The notes under the pieces: generated by a model
Told to the model about the DNA's origin: nothing
Databases searched by the model: none
What the model saw: only the letters and a program-made list of their open reading frames with translations
Translations under genes and position numbers: made by a program
Shown: piece by piece, positions 17,373 through 26,224 of the stretch
Layout: every line of letters begins with the position of its first letter
Position numbering within the stretch: the stretch's first letter is position 1
From: Stenotrophomonas pavanii
GTDB lineage: Bacteria > Pseudomonadota > Gammaproteobacteria > Xanthomonadales > Xanthomonadaceae
Reading direction: 5' to 3'
Length of the DNA: 64,000 bases
Assembly (NCBI RefSeq): GCF_900101175.1
Contig: NZ_FNFQ01000005.1
Location: 1-64,000, forward strand

Positions 17373-19058
17373 ATGCAATCGATGAGCGCTGAAGCCAACG
17401 CCCTGCCCCCGCGTGAAGTAATGGAGTTCGACGTGGTGATCGTCGGCGCCGGCCCCGCCGGCCTGGCCACCGCGATCCGCCTGCGCCAGCGCGCGATCGA
17501 AGCCGGCCGCGAACTGTCGGTGTGCGTGCTGGAAAAGGGCTCCGAACCGGGCGCGCACGTGCTGTCCGGCGCGGTGATGGATCCGCGCGCGCTGGCCGAA
17601 CTGTTCCCGGACTGGGCCGAACGCGGCGCACCGCTGAAGCAGAAGGTTACCCGCGACGAGTTCCTGTTCCTCAGCGAGACCGGGTCGCGCAGCACGCCCA
17701 ATGCGCTGCTGCCGGAGTGCTTCCACAACGAAGGCAACTACATCATCAGCCTGGGCGAAGTGACCCGCTGGCTGGCGCAGCAAGCCGAGGCGCTGGAAGT
17801 GGCGATCTTCCCCGGCTTCGCCGCCGCCGAGGTGCTGTACGGCGACAACGGCGAAGTGATCGGCGTGGCCACCGGCGACATGGGCATCGAGAAGGACGGC
17901 AGCATCGGCCCGGCCTTCGAGCGCGGCATGGCGCTGCACGCCAAGTACACGGTCTTCGCCGAAGGCGCGCGCGGCCACCTCGGCCGCCAGCTGATCGCCC
18001 GCTACAAGCTGGACGAAGGCAAGGACCCGCAGGCCTACGGCATCGGCATCAAGGAACTGTGGCAGATCGACCCGGCCCGGCATGAGCCGGGCCTGGTGGT
18101 GCACGCCGCCGGCTGGCCGCTGGACAGCGACACCTACGGCGGCGCGTTCCTCTACCACGCCGAAGGTGGCAAGGTCGCCATCGGCTACGTGGTCGGCCTG
18201 GACTACAGGAACCCCTGGCTGAGCCCGTTCGAGGAATTCCAGCGCTTCAAGACCCATCCGGATATCCGCAAGCACCTGGAAGGCGGTACCCGCATCGGCT
18301 ACGGCGCGCGTGCGATCACCGCCGGCGGCCTGCTGTCGCTGCCGAAGACGGTGTTCCCCGGTGGCGCGCTGGTCGGTTGCGAGGCCGGTTATCTCAACGC
18401 CAGCCGCATCAAGGGCAGCCACGCCGCGATCAAGACCGGCATGCTCTGCGCCGACGCCGCGTTCGACGCGCTGGCCGCCAACCGCCAGCACGATGAGCTG
18501 AGCGACTATCCGAAGGCCTTCGAAGCCAGCTGGCTGTTCACCGAACTGCAGCAGGCCAAGAACTTCAAGCAGTGGTTCAAGAAGGGCCAGACCGTGGCCA
18601 CGCTGATGACCGGCGTGGAACAGTGGCTGCTGCCGAAGCTGGGCGTGCGCAACCCGCCGTGGACGCTGCACCGCACCCAGCCGGACCATGCCTGCCTGGA
18701 GCCGGCGGCCCAGCACACCCGCATTACCTATCCGAAGCCGGACGGGGTGCTGACCTTCGACCGTCTCAGCTCGGTGTTCCTGAGCAGCACCAACCACGAC
18801 GAGAACCAGCCCAGCCACCTGACCCTGAAGGACCCGAGCATTCCGGTGAAGGTGAACCTGGCCGAGTACGCCGGCCCGGAAGCGCGCTACTGCCCGGCCG
18901 GCGTGTACGAGTTCGTTGGCGAAGCCGACAACGCACGCCTGCAGATCAACGCGCAGAACTGCGTGCACTGCAAGACCTGCGACATCAAGGACCCGACCCA
19001 GAACATCGTTTGGGTGACCCCGCAGGGCGGCGGCGGCCCGAACTACTCGGGCATGTGA
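17373..19058 (+). CDS. Electron transfer flavoprotein-ubiquinone oxidoreductase
   Basis: 561 aa. Oxidises reduced ETF and reduces ubiquinone at the inner membrane. FAD motif DVVIVGAGPAGLATAIRLRQ at the N-terminus. Central ETF-QO signature LPKTVFPGGALVGCEAGYLN and GSHAAIKTGMLCADA. C-terminal [4Fe-4S] ligands in APEARYCPAGVYEF-like sequence and INAQNCVHCKTCDIKDPTQN (CxxCxxC plus the earlier Cys). Ends GGGGPNYSGM as in the family. ATG at 17373 or 17382. Sits head to head with gcdH, whose electrons it would receive. The etfAB genes are not in the window. Confidence 0.93.
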   Translation: MQSMSAEANALPPREVMEFDVVIVGAGPAGLATAIRLRQRAIEAGRELSVCVLEKGSEPGAHVLSGAVMDPRALAELFPDWAERGAPLKQKVTRDEFLFLSETGSRSTPNALLPECFHNEGNYIISLGEVTRWLAQQAEALEVAIFPGFAAAEVLYGDNGEVIGVATGDMGIEKDGSIGPAFERGMALHAKYTVFAEGARGHLGRQLIARYKLDEGKDPQAYGIGIKELWQIDPARHEPGLVVHAAGWPLDSDTYGGAFLYHAEGGKVAIGYVVGLDYRNPWLSPFEEFQRFKTHPDIRKHLEGGTRIGYGARAITAGGLLSLPKTVFPGGALVGCEAGYLNASRIKGSHAAIKTGMLCADAAFDALAANRQHDELSDYPKAFEASWLFTELQQAKNFKQWFKKGQTVATLMTGVEQWLLPKLGVRNPPWTLHRTQPDHACLEPAAQHTRITYPKPDGVLTFDRLSSVFLSSTNHDENQPSHLTLKDPSIPVKVNLAEYAGPEARYCPAGVYEFVGEADNARLQINAQNCVHCKTCDIKDPTQNIVWVTPQGGGGPNYSGM

Positions 19059-19123
19059 TCGCCCCGGGCTGCGGCTGCGTGTCGCAGCCCGGCCACTGCA
19101 GCGCACCGCTATCCTGCCCGGCC

Positions 19124-19522
19124 ATGCGTGTCTCCCTGCTCACCGCCCTTGCCTGGGCCCTGCTTGCCACGGCCTGCCAGCGCCCGCCTGCGCCACCGGC
19201 CACGCCGGAACAGGCCCGGCAGCAGGCCATGCAGCGCGCGTTCGAACTGTGCGCCGGCTGCCACACCGTGCAGCCCGGCGGCATCCACCGCTTCGGGCCG
19301 AACCTGCACGGCGTGATCGGCCGCCGCGCCGGCAGCCTGCCCGACTACGGCTATTCCGAGGGCATGCGCCGCGCCGACATCACCTGGACCGCGCAGACCC
19401 TGGATGCCTTCCTGCAGTCGCCCACCCACGTGGTGCCCGGCACCCGCATGTACAACGCCTTCCCCAGCCCCGAACGCCGCGCGCTGGTGATCGCCTACCT
19501 GCAACAGCAGTCGGCTCAGTGA
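19124..19522 (+). CDS. Class I c-type cytochrome lipoprotein
   Basis: 132 aa. Signal peptide with a lipobox-like end (LLATACQ), so probably a periplasm-facing lipoprotein. One haem site CAGCH at about residues 44-48, with the distal Met most likely in PGTRMYNAF; FGPNLHGVIGRRAG and YSEGMR give the cytochrome c2/c550-like fold. Overlaps the stop of the hybrid kinase gene by 7 nt, convergently. It follows the ETF-QO gene by 65 nt, so co-transcription is possible. The redox partner is unknown. Confidence 0.88.
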   Translation: MRVSLLTALAWALLATACQRPPAPPATPEQARQQAMQRAFELCAGCHTVQPGGIHRFGPNLHGVIGRRAGSLPDYGYSEGMRRADITWTAQTLDAFLQSPTHVVPGTRMYNAFPSPERRALVIAYLQQQSAQ

Positions 19523-22500
19523 GCCAGTCGCTGCAGCTGATGCTGCAGCCGGGCCACGAACGCCGTGACGGCGGCGAACAACGGTGCCGGGTCGGCCCCG
19601 CCCGCATCCTGCAGGCGCTCGACCAGCGCGTTGGCCTGCCCGGCCAGTGCCGTCGCTCCGATCGCCCCGAGGCCGCCGGCCTGGCGATGCAGGTGCCGCG
19701 CCGCGGCCTCGCGGTCACCGGCCTGCACGGCGCGCAGCACGGCCGCGAGGTCGCCCTCACTGGCCTGCAGCAGGCTGTCGCGCAGCTGTTCGGCCACCGC
19801 ACGCGAACCGTAGCGCTGCTGCAGGGTGGCCAGGTCAGGCAGCGCATCACCGTCGTCGGCGGCATCCTCCTGTACGGCCGCGTCGAACGACTGGCCCTGC
19901 GCCTGCGGCAGCCAGCGCAGCAGCGCGGTGCGCAGCGTGGCCAGCGACAGCGGCTTGGCCAGCACCTCGTCCATGCCTGCCTCGCGGCAGCGGCGCGCAT
20001 CGTCGTCCAGCACGCTGGCGGTCAATGCCAGCACCGTCAGTCGCGGCTGCCCGGTGCGACCCTCGCGTTCGCGCAGCAGGCGGGTGAACCCGAACCCGTC
20101 GAGTACCGGCATGCGGCAGTCGGTAATGACCAGGTCGAAGGACTCTGATGACAAGCGGTCCAGCGCCTGCTGGCCGTCGCCCAGCAGCACATAGGGCACG
20201 CCCAGTTGCTGCAGCCGCCACGCCATCATCGCCTGGTTGGTCGGGTGATCCTCGATCACCAGCACCCGCGCCTGGCGCAACGCGGCGGGCAGCAGCGCGG
20301 TCTGGTCCTGCTCGGCCAGCAGCGCCGCCGCGTCCTCGCTGCCGGCCTCGACCAGCGAGACCCGCACTTCGGCGCGCGTGCCTTCGCCCAGCGTGCTGTG
20401 CAGGGTCAGTTCGCCCTGCATCATCTGCACCAGGCGCTGGCAGATGCTCAGGCCCAGGCCGGTGCCGCCGTGGTCACGCTGGATGTAGGCGCCGGCCTGG
20501 GTGAATGGCGCGAACAGGTGCTGCAGTTGTTCCGGTGCGATGCCCATGCCGGTGTCGGTCACGCTCAGGCACAGCGGCTGCACACCGTCCTCGCTGGTCG
20601 GCCCCAGGACGTCCAGCTGCAGGCGCACCTCGCCCTGGCTGGTGAACTTGATGGCATTGCTGAGCAGGTTGAACACGATCTGGCGCAGCCGTACGCCGTC
20701 CACTTCGTGGGCCGGCGCCAGATCGGGATCGATCTGCACGTGCAGCGCCAGGCCACGCGCGCTGGCCTGCGCGGACAGCAGGCGGCACACGCTTTCCAGC
20801 AGGGGCCGCAGCGGTTGCGGCACCGGCTCCAGGCGCAATGCACCTGCTTCCAGCCGCGAGTAGTCGAGGATGTCGTCGAGGATCTGCCGCAGCATCTGCG
20901 CCGAATCCTCGATCACGCCGAGGATGCGCTGCTGCTCGCTGTCCAGCGGCGAATGCGCCAGCACCTCCAGCATGCCCAGCACGCCACTCATGGGCGTGCG
21001 GATCTCGTGGCTCATCGTGGCCAGGAAACGCGATTTGGCTTCCGCAGCCTGCTCGGCCTCTGCCTTCGCCGCCGCCAGCGCATCGGCCTGCATCCGCGCT
21101 TCGGTCACATCCACCCAATAGCCGCTCCAGATCACCGCGCCCTCTTCGGCGGCATAGGGGTGGGCCTGGCTGCGCACCCAGCGCGTGCCTTCCTCATCGC
21201 TGCGCAGGCGGAACTCCAGGACCAACGGTGCGAACTGGCGCGCGGCCTGTTCGATGGAATGCAGGATGTGCGCGCGGTCGTCCTGCTCGATGCGTTCCAG
21301 CAGCAGCTTCGCATCCTGCTCGGCCTGCTGCCGGGTGATACCGAACAACGCCGGCAGGTCGCCGGCAATGAACGGGAAACTGAGCGTGCCATCGGCATCG
21401 CGACGTGCCTGGTAGACCACCGCCGGCAGGTTGTCGGTCACCTCGGCCAGGCGCTGCTCCAGCTGGCGGCGTCCTGCCACCTCACGGCGCAGGCGCCAAT
21501 GGCCGACGCCATGCACCAGCAGCGCGGTCAGCAGCACCAGCAGCACCGGCACGCCCCACCGCAACACGTTGCTCCAGTCGACACCGTTGCGGTACTCCAC
21601 CCCCAGCCAGGCGTTGCGCAGGGCCTCGCGCTTGCGTGGGGTCATCTGCAGCAGCAGGCGATCGAAGGTGGTGGCTAGCGCCGCGTGGCGGCGATCCACG
21701 GCCAGCACCAGCTGGTCGTTGAAGCCGGCCGGTGCCGCCACCTGCAGCCGCCCCGGAAAACGGCTGCGCAGCAGGTGATCCACCACGGCAAGGTTGCCGA
21801 TGTACGCATCGGCTTCGCCATCGAGCAGGCGCTGCAGCGACTGTTCGGCGCTGCGTGCAGCGATGATCCGCGCCTGCGGTGCCTGCTGCAGCACGTAGCC
21901 GCGCACACGCTCCGGGTCGGACAGCAGCACGCGCTTGCCCTGCAGGTCAGCCAGGTCCAGCAGCGACTCGCCATCGCTCCTGACCACAATCACGTTCGGC
22001 ACGCTGATGAAGGGCTGGCTGAACACCCAGTCCGGGCCCAGGTAACGTGAATCGACAGGAATGCCCATCACCGCCTGCAGCTCACCGCGGCGGGCCTTCT
22101 CGCGTACCTCGTACCAGTCGTGGCTGTCCTCGACCTGCAGGTTGGCGCCGGCCTGCATCAGGCGCTGCAGGTATTCGCTGGCCAGGCCGCTGGGCCGGCC
22201 ATCCTCGCCGGTGAACGACAGCGGCGCGGCATTCGGGGCGAAACCGATCTTCAGCGGCTGCTCCAGCACGCGCTTCTCGGCCTGGCTCAGCGCCAGCTGC
22301 GCCGATGCCGACCAGTGCGGCGGTGACAACCAGCGTTGTGCCAGGGCATCGCGCTGGGCCTGGCTGGTGGCCGCCAGCGCCAGGTCCAGGGCTTCGGCCA
22401 GCGGTTGCTTGCTGTTGGGAATGCCGAAGTGCAGCCGCTCAGGGGGCAGGTCGCTCGGCCGCAGCAGCGCCACGCCCTGCAGGCGCCGGCTGGCAATCAG

Positions 22501-23118
22501 CTCGGTGGCGACAAAAGCATTGCCGATGTAGACGTCGGCCTTGTCGTCTATGACCATCTGCAACGCGCTCAACGTGTCGCTTGCGACAAGCTGGCGGGCA
22601 CGCGGGAATCGGGCGCGCACCTGCGGACCGGTCAGGAAATCCTGCTCGATCACGACCCTCAGCCCATCCAGGTCCGGCATGTCGGAGGCACGCAGGTCAT
22701 CGGGCCGGCCCACCAGGGCGAGCGGCGCCTCACTGTAGGCCGCGGTATAGACCATGCAGCGGGTGCGGTCGGCACTGAGACCGACATTCATCACCACGTC
22801 GATCTCGCCACGGCATGCCGCATCCAGCACGGATGTCCAGTCGGGATAGCGGCGCGCCTCGACCTTCATGCCGAGCTGGCGTGCAAGATGCGACAGGTAG
22901 TCCGGTCCCAGACCGACCTGCTGGCCGTCACGGAGGGACTCGAAGGGCGGCCAACCGCTGTCATACTGCCCGACAACGATGGTCGGATGCGCCACCAGGT
23001 ATTCGCGCTGCAACGGGCTGAGCGGCAGCAGCCCAGGGACCGGCTGTGCCTGGGCCACGGGCAGGGCCAGCACCGCCAGCAGCAGCAGCAGCAGCCCGCG
23101 AACAGCCCACCTACGCAT
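19516..23118 (-). CDS. BvgS/EvgS-type hybrid sensor histidine kinase
   Basis: 1,200 aa. Signal peptide 1-24; two periplasmic SBP_bac_3 (Venus-flytrap) domains at roughly 40-265 and 285-510; one membrane helix at 522-538; a PAS-like domain about 560-680; HisKA with MSHEIRTPM, phospho-His 704; HATPase with NLLSNAIKF, TDTGMGIAPEQ and HGGTGLGLSI; receiver with VITDCRMPVLDGFG, Asp 1000; HPt with RHLHRQAGG, His 1144. This is the full His-Asp-His relay of BvgS/EvgS. ATG 23118 directly precedes the signal peptide. Divergent from its response regulator across 75 nt. The ligand cannot be read from sequence. Confidence 0.92.
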   Translation of the reverse strand: MRRWAVRGLLLLLLAVLALPVAQAQPVPGLLPLSPLQREYLVAHPTIVVGQYDSGWPPFESLRDGQQVGLGPDYLSHLARQLGMKVEARRYPDWTSVLDAACRGEIDVVMNVGLSADRTRCMVYTAAYSEAPLALVGRPDDLRASDMPDLDGLRVVIEQDFLTGPQVRARFPRARQLVASDTLSALQMVIDDKADVYIGNAFVATELIASRRLQGVALLRPSDLPPERLHFGIPNSKQPLAEALDLALAATSQAQRDALAQRWLSPPHWSASAQLALSQAEKRVLEQPLKIGFAPNAAPLSFTGEDGRPSGLASEYLQRLMQAGANLQVEDSHDWYEVREKARRGELQAVMGIPVDSRYLGPDWVFSQPFISVPNVIVVRSDGESLLDLADLQGKRVLLSDPERVRGYVLQQAPQARIIAARSAEQSLQRLLDGEADAYIGNLAVVDHLLRSRFPGRLQVAAPAGFNDQLVLAVDRRHAALATTFDRLLLQMTPRKREALRNAWLGVEYRNGVDWSNVLRWGVPVLLVLLTALLVHGVGHWRLRREVAGRRQLEQRLAEVTDNLPAVVYQARRDADGTLSFPFIAGDLPALFGITRQQAEQDAKLLLERIEQDDRAHILHSIEQAARQFAPLVLEFRLRSDEEGTRWVRSQAHPYAAEEGAVIWSGYWVDVTEARMQADALAAAKAEAEQAAEAKSRFLATMSHEIRTPMSGVLGMLEVLAHSPLDSEQQRILGVIEDSAQMLRQILDDILDYSRLEAGALRLEPVPQPLRPLLESVCRLLSAQASARGLALHVQIDPDLAPAHEVDGVRLRQIVFNLLSNAIKFTSQGEVRLQLDVLGPTSEDGVQPLCLSVTDTGMGIAPEQLQHLFAPFTQAGAYIQRDHGGTGLGLSICQRLVQMMQGELTLHSTLGEGTRAEVRVSLVEAGSEDAAALLAEQDQTALLPAALRQARVLVIEDHPTNQAMMAWRLQQLGVPYVLLGDGQQALDRLSSESFDLVITDCRMPVLDGFGFTRLLREREGRTGQPRLTVLALTASVLDDDARRCREAGMDEVLAKPLSLATLRTALLRWLPQAQGQSFDAAVQEDAADDGDALPDLATLQQRYGSRAVAEQLRDSLLQASEGDLAAVLRAVQAGDREAAARHLHRQAGGLGAIGATALAGQANALVERLQDAGGADPAPLFAAVTAFVARLQHQLQRLAH

Positions 23119-23193
23119 CTGCGTCGATCTCCTAGAATCCTGCCAGGGACCGCGATGGTCGCGGTCCGGCGTGCCCGATGGCCATACTAGAGC

Positions 23194-23832
23194 ATGAGCT
23201 TGCGCATCATCATCGCAGACGATCACCCGGTGGTCCGCATCGGTACCCGCGCCGTCATCGAGTCCAGCGGCGTGGGCCGCGTGGTCGGCGAGGCCGACAG
23301 CGCGCAGGCACTGATGACCCTGCTCGCCAACCAGCCCTGCGACCTGCTGGTCACCGACTACTCGATGCCGGGCAGTCCGCAGGCCGATGGCTTCGCCATG
23401 ATCGGCATGATCCGGCGCCGCCACCCGGACCTGCCGGTGCTGATGCTCAGCGTTTCCAGCAACCTGGCGATCCTGCGCATGGTGCTCGACAGTGGTGTGC
23501 TCGGCCTGGTCGACAAGAGTTCGTCGATGGACGAGCTGCCGCAGGCGATCCAGGCGGTCTACCGCGGCCAGCCCTACATCAGCCGCAGCCTGCGCGAGCG
23601 GGTGGAGGCAGCCGGCAGCTGGCGCATGCGCGAGGGCGACGGCAAGCCGCTGTCCCCGCGCGAGGTGGAGGTGCTGCGCCTGCTCGGCACCGGCATGACA
23701 GTGAAGGAAATCTCGCTGCTGCTGCACAAGAGCGTCAGCACCATCAGCCGGCAGAAGGGCGATGCGATGCTCAAGCTGGGGTTGAAGGGCGATGCCGAAT
23801 TGTTCGACTACCTGCGTGACGGGAAAATCTGA
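23194..23832 (+). CDS. NarL/FixJ-family response regulator (BvgA/EvgA-like)
   Basis: 212 aa. Receiver domain 1-120 with acidic pair ADDHP, phospho-Asp in LLVTDYSMPG, Ser/Thr in LMLSVSSN and Lys in LVDKSSSM. C-terminal LuxR-type helix-turn-helix: LSPREVEVLRLLGTGMTVKEISLLLHKS, then VSTISRQKGDAMLKLG. Divergent from the hybrid kinase across 75 nt, so very likely its output partner; the short shared gap suggests autoregulation. Targets are unknown. Confidence 0.92.
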   Translation: MSLRIIIADDHPVVRIGTRAVIESSGVGRVVGEADSAQALMTLLANQPCDLLVTDYSMPGSPQADGFAMIGMIRRRHPDLPVLMLSVSSNLAILRMVLDSGVLGLVDKSSSMDELPQAIQAVYRGQPYISRSLRERVEAAGSWRMREGDGKPLSPREVEVLRLLGTGMTVKEISLLLHKSVSTISRQKGDAMLKLGLKGDAELFDYLRDGKI

Positions 23833-24302
23833 GACGCGATTCACATAATCGCCCCAACAACAATGCGAGGTCGAAGGAATCGACCGGCGCATGTCCGGCC
23901 CCCAGCCGCGTCGCCGTGGAGATGCGGGCCGCCAGCGGGCAGGGCCTGGCGCTCTGCAGCGATGCGGTGCAGGGCGCCCCTGACGTGCTGCAGCCGCAGC
24001 AGGAGACCCCGCGGGAGCCGGCGCGGCAGGCCCAGAAGGCGATGGGCGTCTGACATGCCAACGCCTTGGCAGAGAAGGGAGGGGGCCACCTCCGCGTGGC
24101 CTTTTCCCTTTCTGCCAGCTGAGCGGCCGAGGCCGCTTTCAGCCTTGCTTCATGCCACCTGCCGCTAGATGAATGCGCAAGCCGCACGGTGGCCCAGGCA
24201 ATGTTCCGGCAATGTTGGAACGCCAGCGTGGACATCACGGCAGCCGGGGCGCCCCGCGCCCTCCCTGCCCAGCGTGGCATGCACCTCACAGGAGAACGAA
24301 TC
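23833..24302. other. 470-bp gap: weak small frame and long hairpin
   Basis: No firm gene. A 43-codon frame at 23922-24053 on the plus strand has good GC3 bias (it ends QAQKAMGV) but no ribosome-binding site that I can see and no family. At 24068-24116 a long hairpin, GGCAGAGAAGGGA paired with TCCCTTTCTGCC, has an inner GGCCAC/GTGGCC stem followed by TTTT. It resembles a rho-independent terminator and would serve the response regulator or the small frame. Confidence 0.4.
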
Positions 24303-24710
24303 ATGCTCAGTACTTCCACACTCAGCTTCCGTGGTCTGGCGATGGCGCTGGCACTGGTGGCCGGTGTCGCCGTGGTCAGCGATGCCAGCGCGATGTCGAG
24401 GAAGGACAAGCGCACCCTGGTCGGCGCCGTGGTCGGTGGCGTGGCCGGCAACCTGCTCTCCAACGGTGATCCTGCCGCCACCGTCGGTGGTGCCGTGGCC
24501 GGCGGCGCGATCGGCAATCTGACCACCTCCGACCGCCGCGACCGTCGTTATTACGACAATCGCTACTACGACAACCGCTACGACCGCCGCTACGATCGTG
24601 GCTACTACCGCAGCGGTTACTACGACCGCGGCGACGACCGCCGCTGGCAGCGCGAGCGCTACTACGACAACCGCTACTACCACGACCGCGGCCGCCATCG
24701 CGGCTGGTAA
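24303..24710 (+). CDS. Glycine-zipper envelope protein with Tyr-Asp-Arg-rich tail
   Basis: 135 aa. Signal peptide to about VVSDASA. A glycine-zipper 2TM-like segment follows (TLVGAVVGGVAGNLLSNG, then VGGAVAGGAIGNL). The second half is almost only Tyr, Asp, Arg, Asn and Gly in YYDNRYY and RRYDRGYY units. Strong ribosome-binding site ACAGGAG eight bases before the ATG. Glycine-zipper proteins of this kind sit in the outer membrane or periplasm; the charged aromatic tail has no assigned role. Monocistronic. Confidence 0.8.
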   Translation: MLSTSTLSFRGLAMALALVAGVAVVSDASAMSRKDKRTLVGAVVGGVAGNLLSNGDPAATVGGAVAGGAIGNLTTSDRRDRRYYDNRYYDNRYDRRYDRGYYRSGYYDRGDDRRWQRERYYDNRYYHDRGRHRGW

Positions 24711-24835
24711 GCCGCGCGGCATCCTCCACGCGGCTGCACGGACGGGCGGGTCGGTGACCCGCCCGTTTGCGTTGGCCGCGCTCATGGCGTTGAATGCGCA
24801 GCCTTGGATGTGACTTTCCCCTCTCGGGCTGCGGC

Positions 24836-25960
24836 ATGACGTCTCCCTCCCACCGCGTGCAGGGCCTCAACAACGACGAGGTGGCTGCCGACTGGCCACC
24901 GATCAGCGCGGCGGACATCGCATGGCTGCGCCAGCGCTACCCGCAGCTGGACAGCGGCAGCCATCCGCGCTGGCACAGCCCGCGGCCGCTGTCGGCTGCC
25001 GCCATCGTCAGCGGCGCGAACGGGGCGGTGTTCGTCAAGCGCCATCACCACAGCGTGCGCAGCGCGACGTGCCTGGAAGAAGAGCACCATTTCATCGCCC
25101 ATCTCGCTGCGGCGGGCGTACCAGTGGTGCAGGTGCTGCCAGCGGCCGATGGCCGCACTGCGGTCGAGCACGGCGAGTGGACCTTTGAACTGCATGCCGT
25201 CGGCGCGGGCGATGACCTGTACCGCGACGCGGTGTCGTGGTCGCTGCTGACCGATGTCGCCCAGGCCCGCGAAGCCGGGCGCGCACTCGCACAGCTGCAC
25301 CGTGCCGCCGCCAGCTACCATGCGCCCCAGCGCAGCACCCATCTGCTGGTCGCGCGCGATGATCTGATCCGCGCCGACGATCCGATCGCGGCGATCAAGG
25401 CAGGACTGCATGAGCGTCCCGGGCTGGCCCGCTATCTCGCGCGCATTCCCTGGGAGGCGCAGCTGCAGCGCGACGTACTGCCGTGGCACGCCGGGCTGGC
25501 CGAGCGCCTGCGCGCCGAGCCACGGCTCTGGGCGCATAACGACTGGCATGTCTCCAACCTGCTGTGGCGCGACGGGCAGGTCAGCACCGTGCTGGATTTC
25601 GGCCTGGCTTCGCCCACCAGCGCACTGTTCGACCTCGCCACCGCGATCGAGCGCAACGCGGTGGCGTGGCTGGAACTGGAACGCGGCAGCGAGGCCGTGC
25701 GCCTCGACATCGCGCTGGCGCTGCTCGAGGGCTATCGCCAGGTGCTGCCGCTGTCGGCGGCACGCGTGCACCTGCTGGCCGACCTGCTGCCCATGGTCCA
25801 TTTCGACTTCGCACTGTCCGAAGTGGAGTACTTCGAGGGCATCACCGGCTCGACCGCGAATGCCGACGTGGCCTGGCAGCCTTTCATGCTGGGCCATCCG
25901 GCGTGGTTCCATACCGCCCCGGGGCAGGCACTGCTGCAGGCCCTGCACGCCGCCGCGTGA
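24836..25960 (+). CDS. APH/choline-kinase-fold phosphotransferase
   Basis: 374 aa. The catalytic loop WAHNDWHVSNLLWRDG (HxDxxxxN) and metal site TVLDFGLASPT (DFG) show an intact phosphotransferase of the APH family. The N-terminal lobe has GANGAVFVKRHHHSVRS and a Glu in CLEEEHHF. Substrate is not evident. It lies upstream of a TPP-riboswitch operon for thiamine uptake but is separated from it by an 18-bp-stem hairpin, so it is not under that switch. A thiamine kinase role is an attractive guess, not shown. ATG 24836 gives MTSPSHRVQGLNNDE. Confidence 0.8.
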   Translation: MTSPSHRVQGLNNDEVAADWPPISAADIAWLRQRYPQLDSGSHPRWHSPRPLSAAAIVSGANGAVFVKRHHHSVRSATCLEEEHHFIAHLAAAGVPVVQVLPAADGRTAVEHGEWTFELHAVGAGDDLYRDAVSWSLLTDVAQAREAGRALAQLHRAAASYHAPQRSTHLLVARDDLIRADDPIAAIKAGLHERPGLARYLARIPWEAQLQRDVLPWHAGLAERLRAEPRLWAHNDWHVSNLLWRDGQVSTVLDFGLASPTSALFDLATAIERNAVAWLELERGSEAVRLDIALALLEGYRQVLPLSAARVHLLADLLPMVHFDFALSEVEYFEGITGSTANADVAWQPFMLGHPAWFHTAPGQALLQALHAAA

Positions 25961-25978
25961 CCCGGCTGGGACACCGTT

Positions 25979-26017
25979 GGGGTCAGATCCCTTTCCTGCG
26001 GAAAGGGATCTGACCCC
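25979..26017. repeat. GGGGTC palindrome, likely terminator
   Basis: Perfect 18-bp arms (GGGGTCAGATCCCTTTCC and its complement) around a TGC loop, 19 nt after the kinase stop. Same repeat class as those at 3911 and 11262. It probably insulates the kinase gene from the riboswitch operon. Confidence 0.75.
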
Positions 26018-26066
26018 GGGTGGCGCTCGCAAATCCGTACCATTTGTAGTGAAATGGTCACCTGAA

Positions 26067-26142
26067 GCGGGGGTGCCTGGATCTGCCAGGCTGAGAGAGT
26101 CCCTTGGAACCTGATCCGGTTTGCACCGGCGTAGGGAGCTTT
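26067..26142 (+). promoter_or_regulatory. TPP riboswitch (THI-box)
   Basis: Conserved parts in order are GGGGTGCC, GCCAGGCTGAGAGAGTCCCTT, GGAACCTGATCC, GGTTTGCACCGGCGTAGGGA (the last two matching the GAACCTGATCTGG-TTNNNACCAGCGTAGGGAA core). The P1 arms close the element. It precedes the TonB-dependent receptor by about 80 nt, so thiamine pyrophosphate should repress the receptor-pnuT operon. Confidence 0.93.
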
Positions 26143-26224
26143 GAGCCGCAGCCACACCCCCATCATGGGCCGGTGCACCTGCGCGCCGTCGCTTCGTCTC
26201 CCTTGTTGTCCGAAGACGAATCGA

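Noticed and set aside
16464-19106. About 880-codon minus-strand frame
   Set aside because: Complement of the ETF-QO gene and part of gcdH in another frame; both real genes show intact cofactor motifs.
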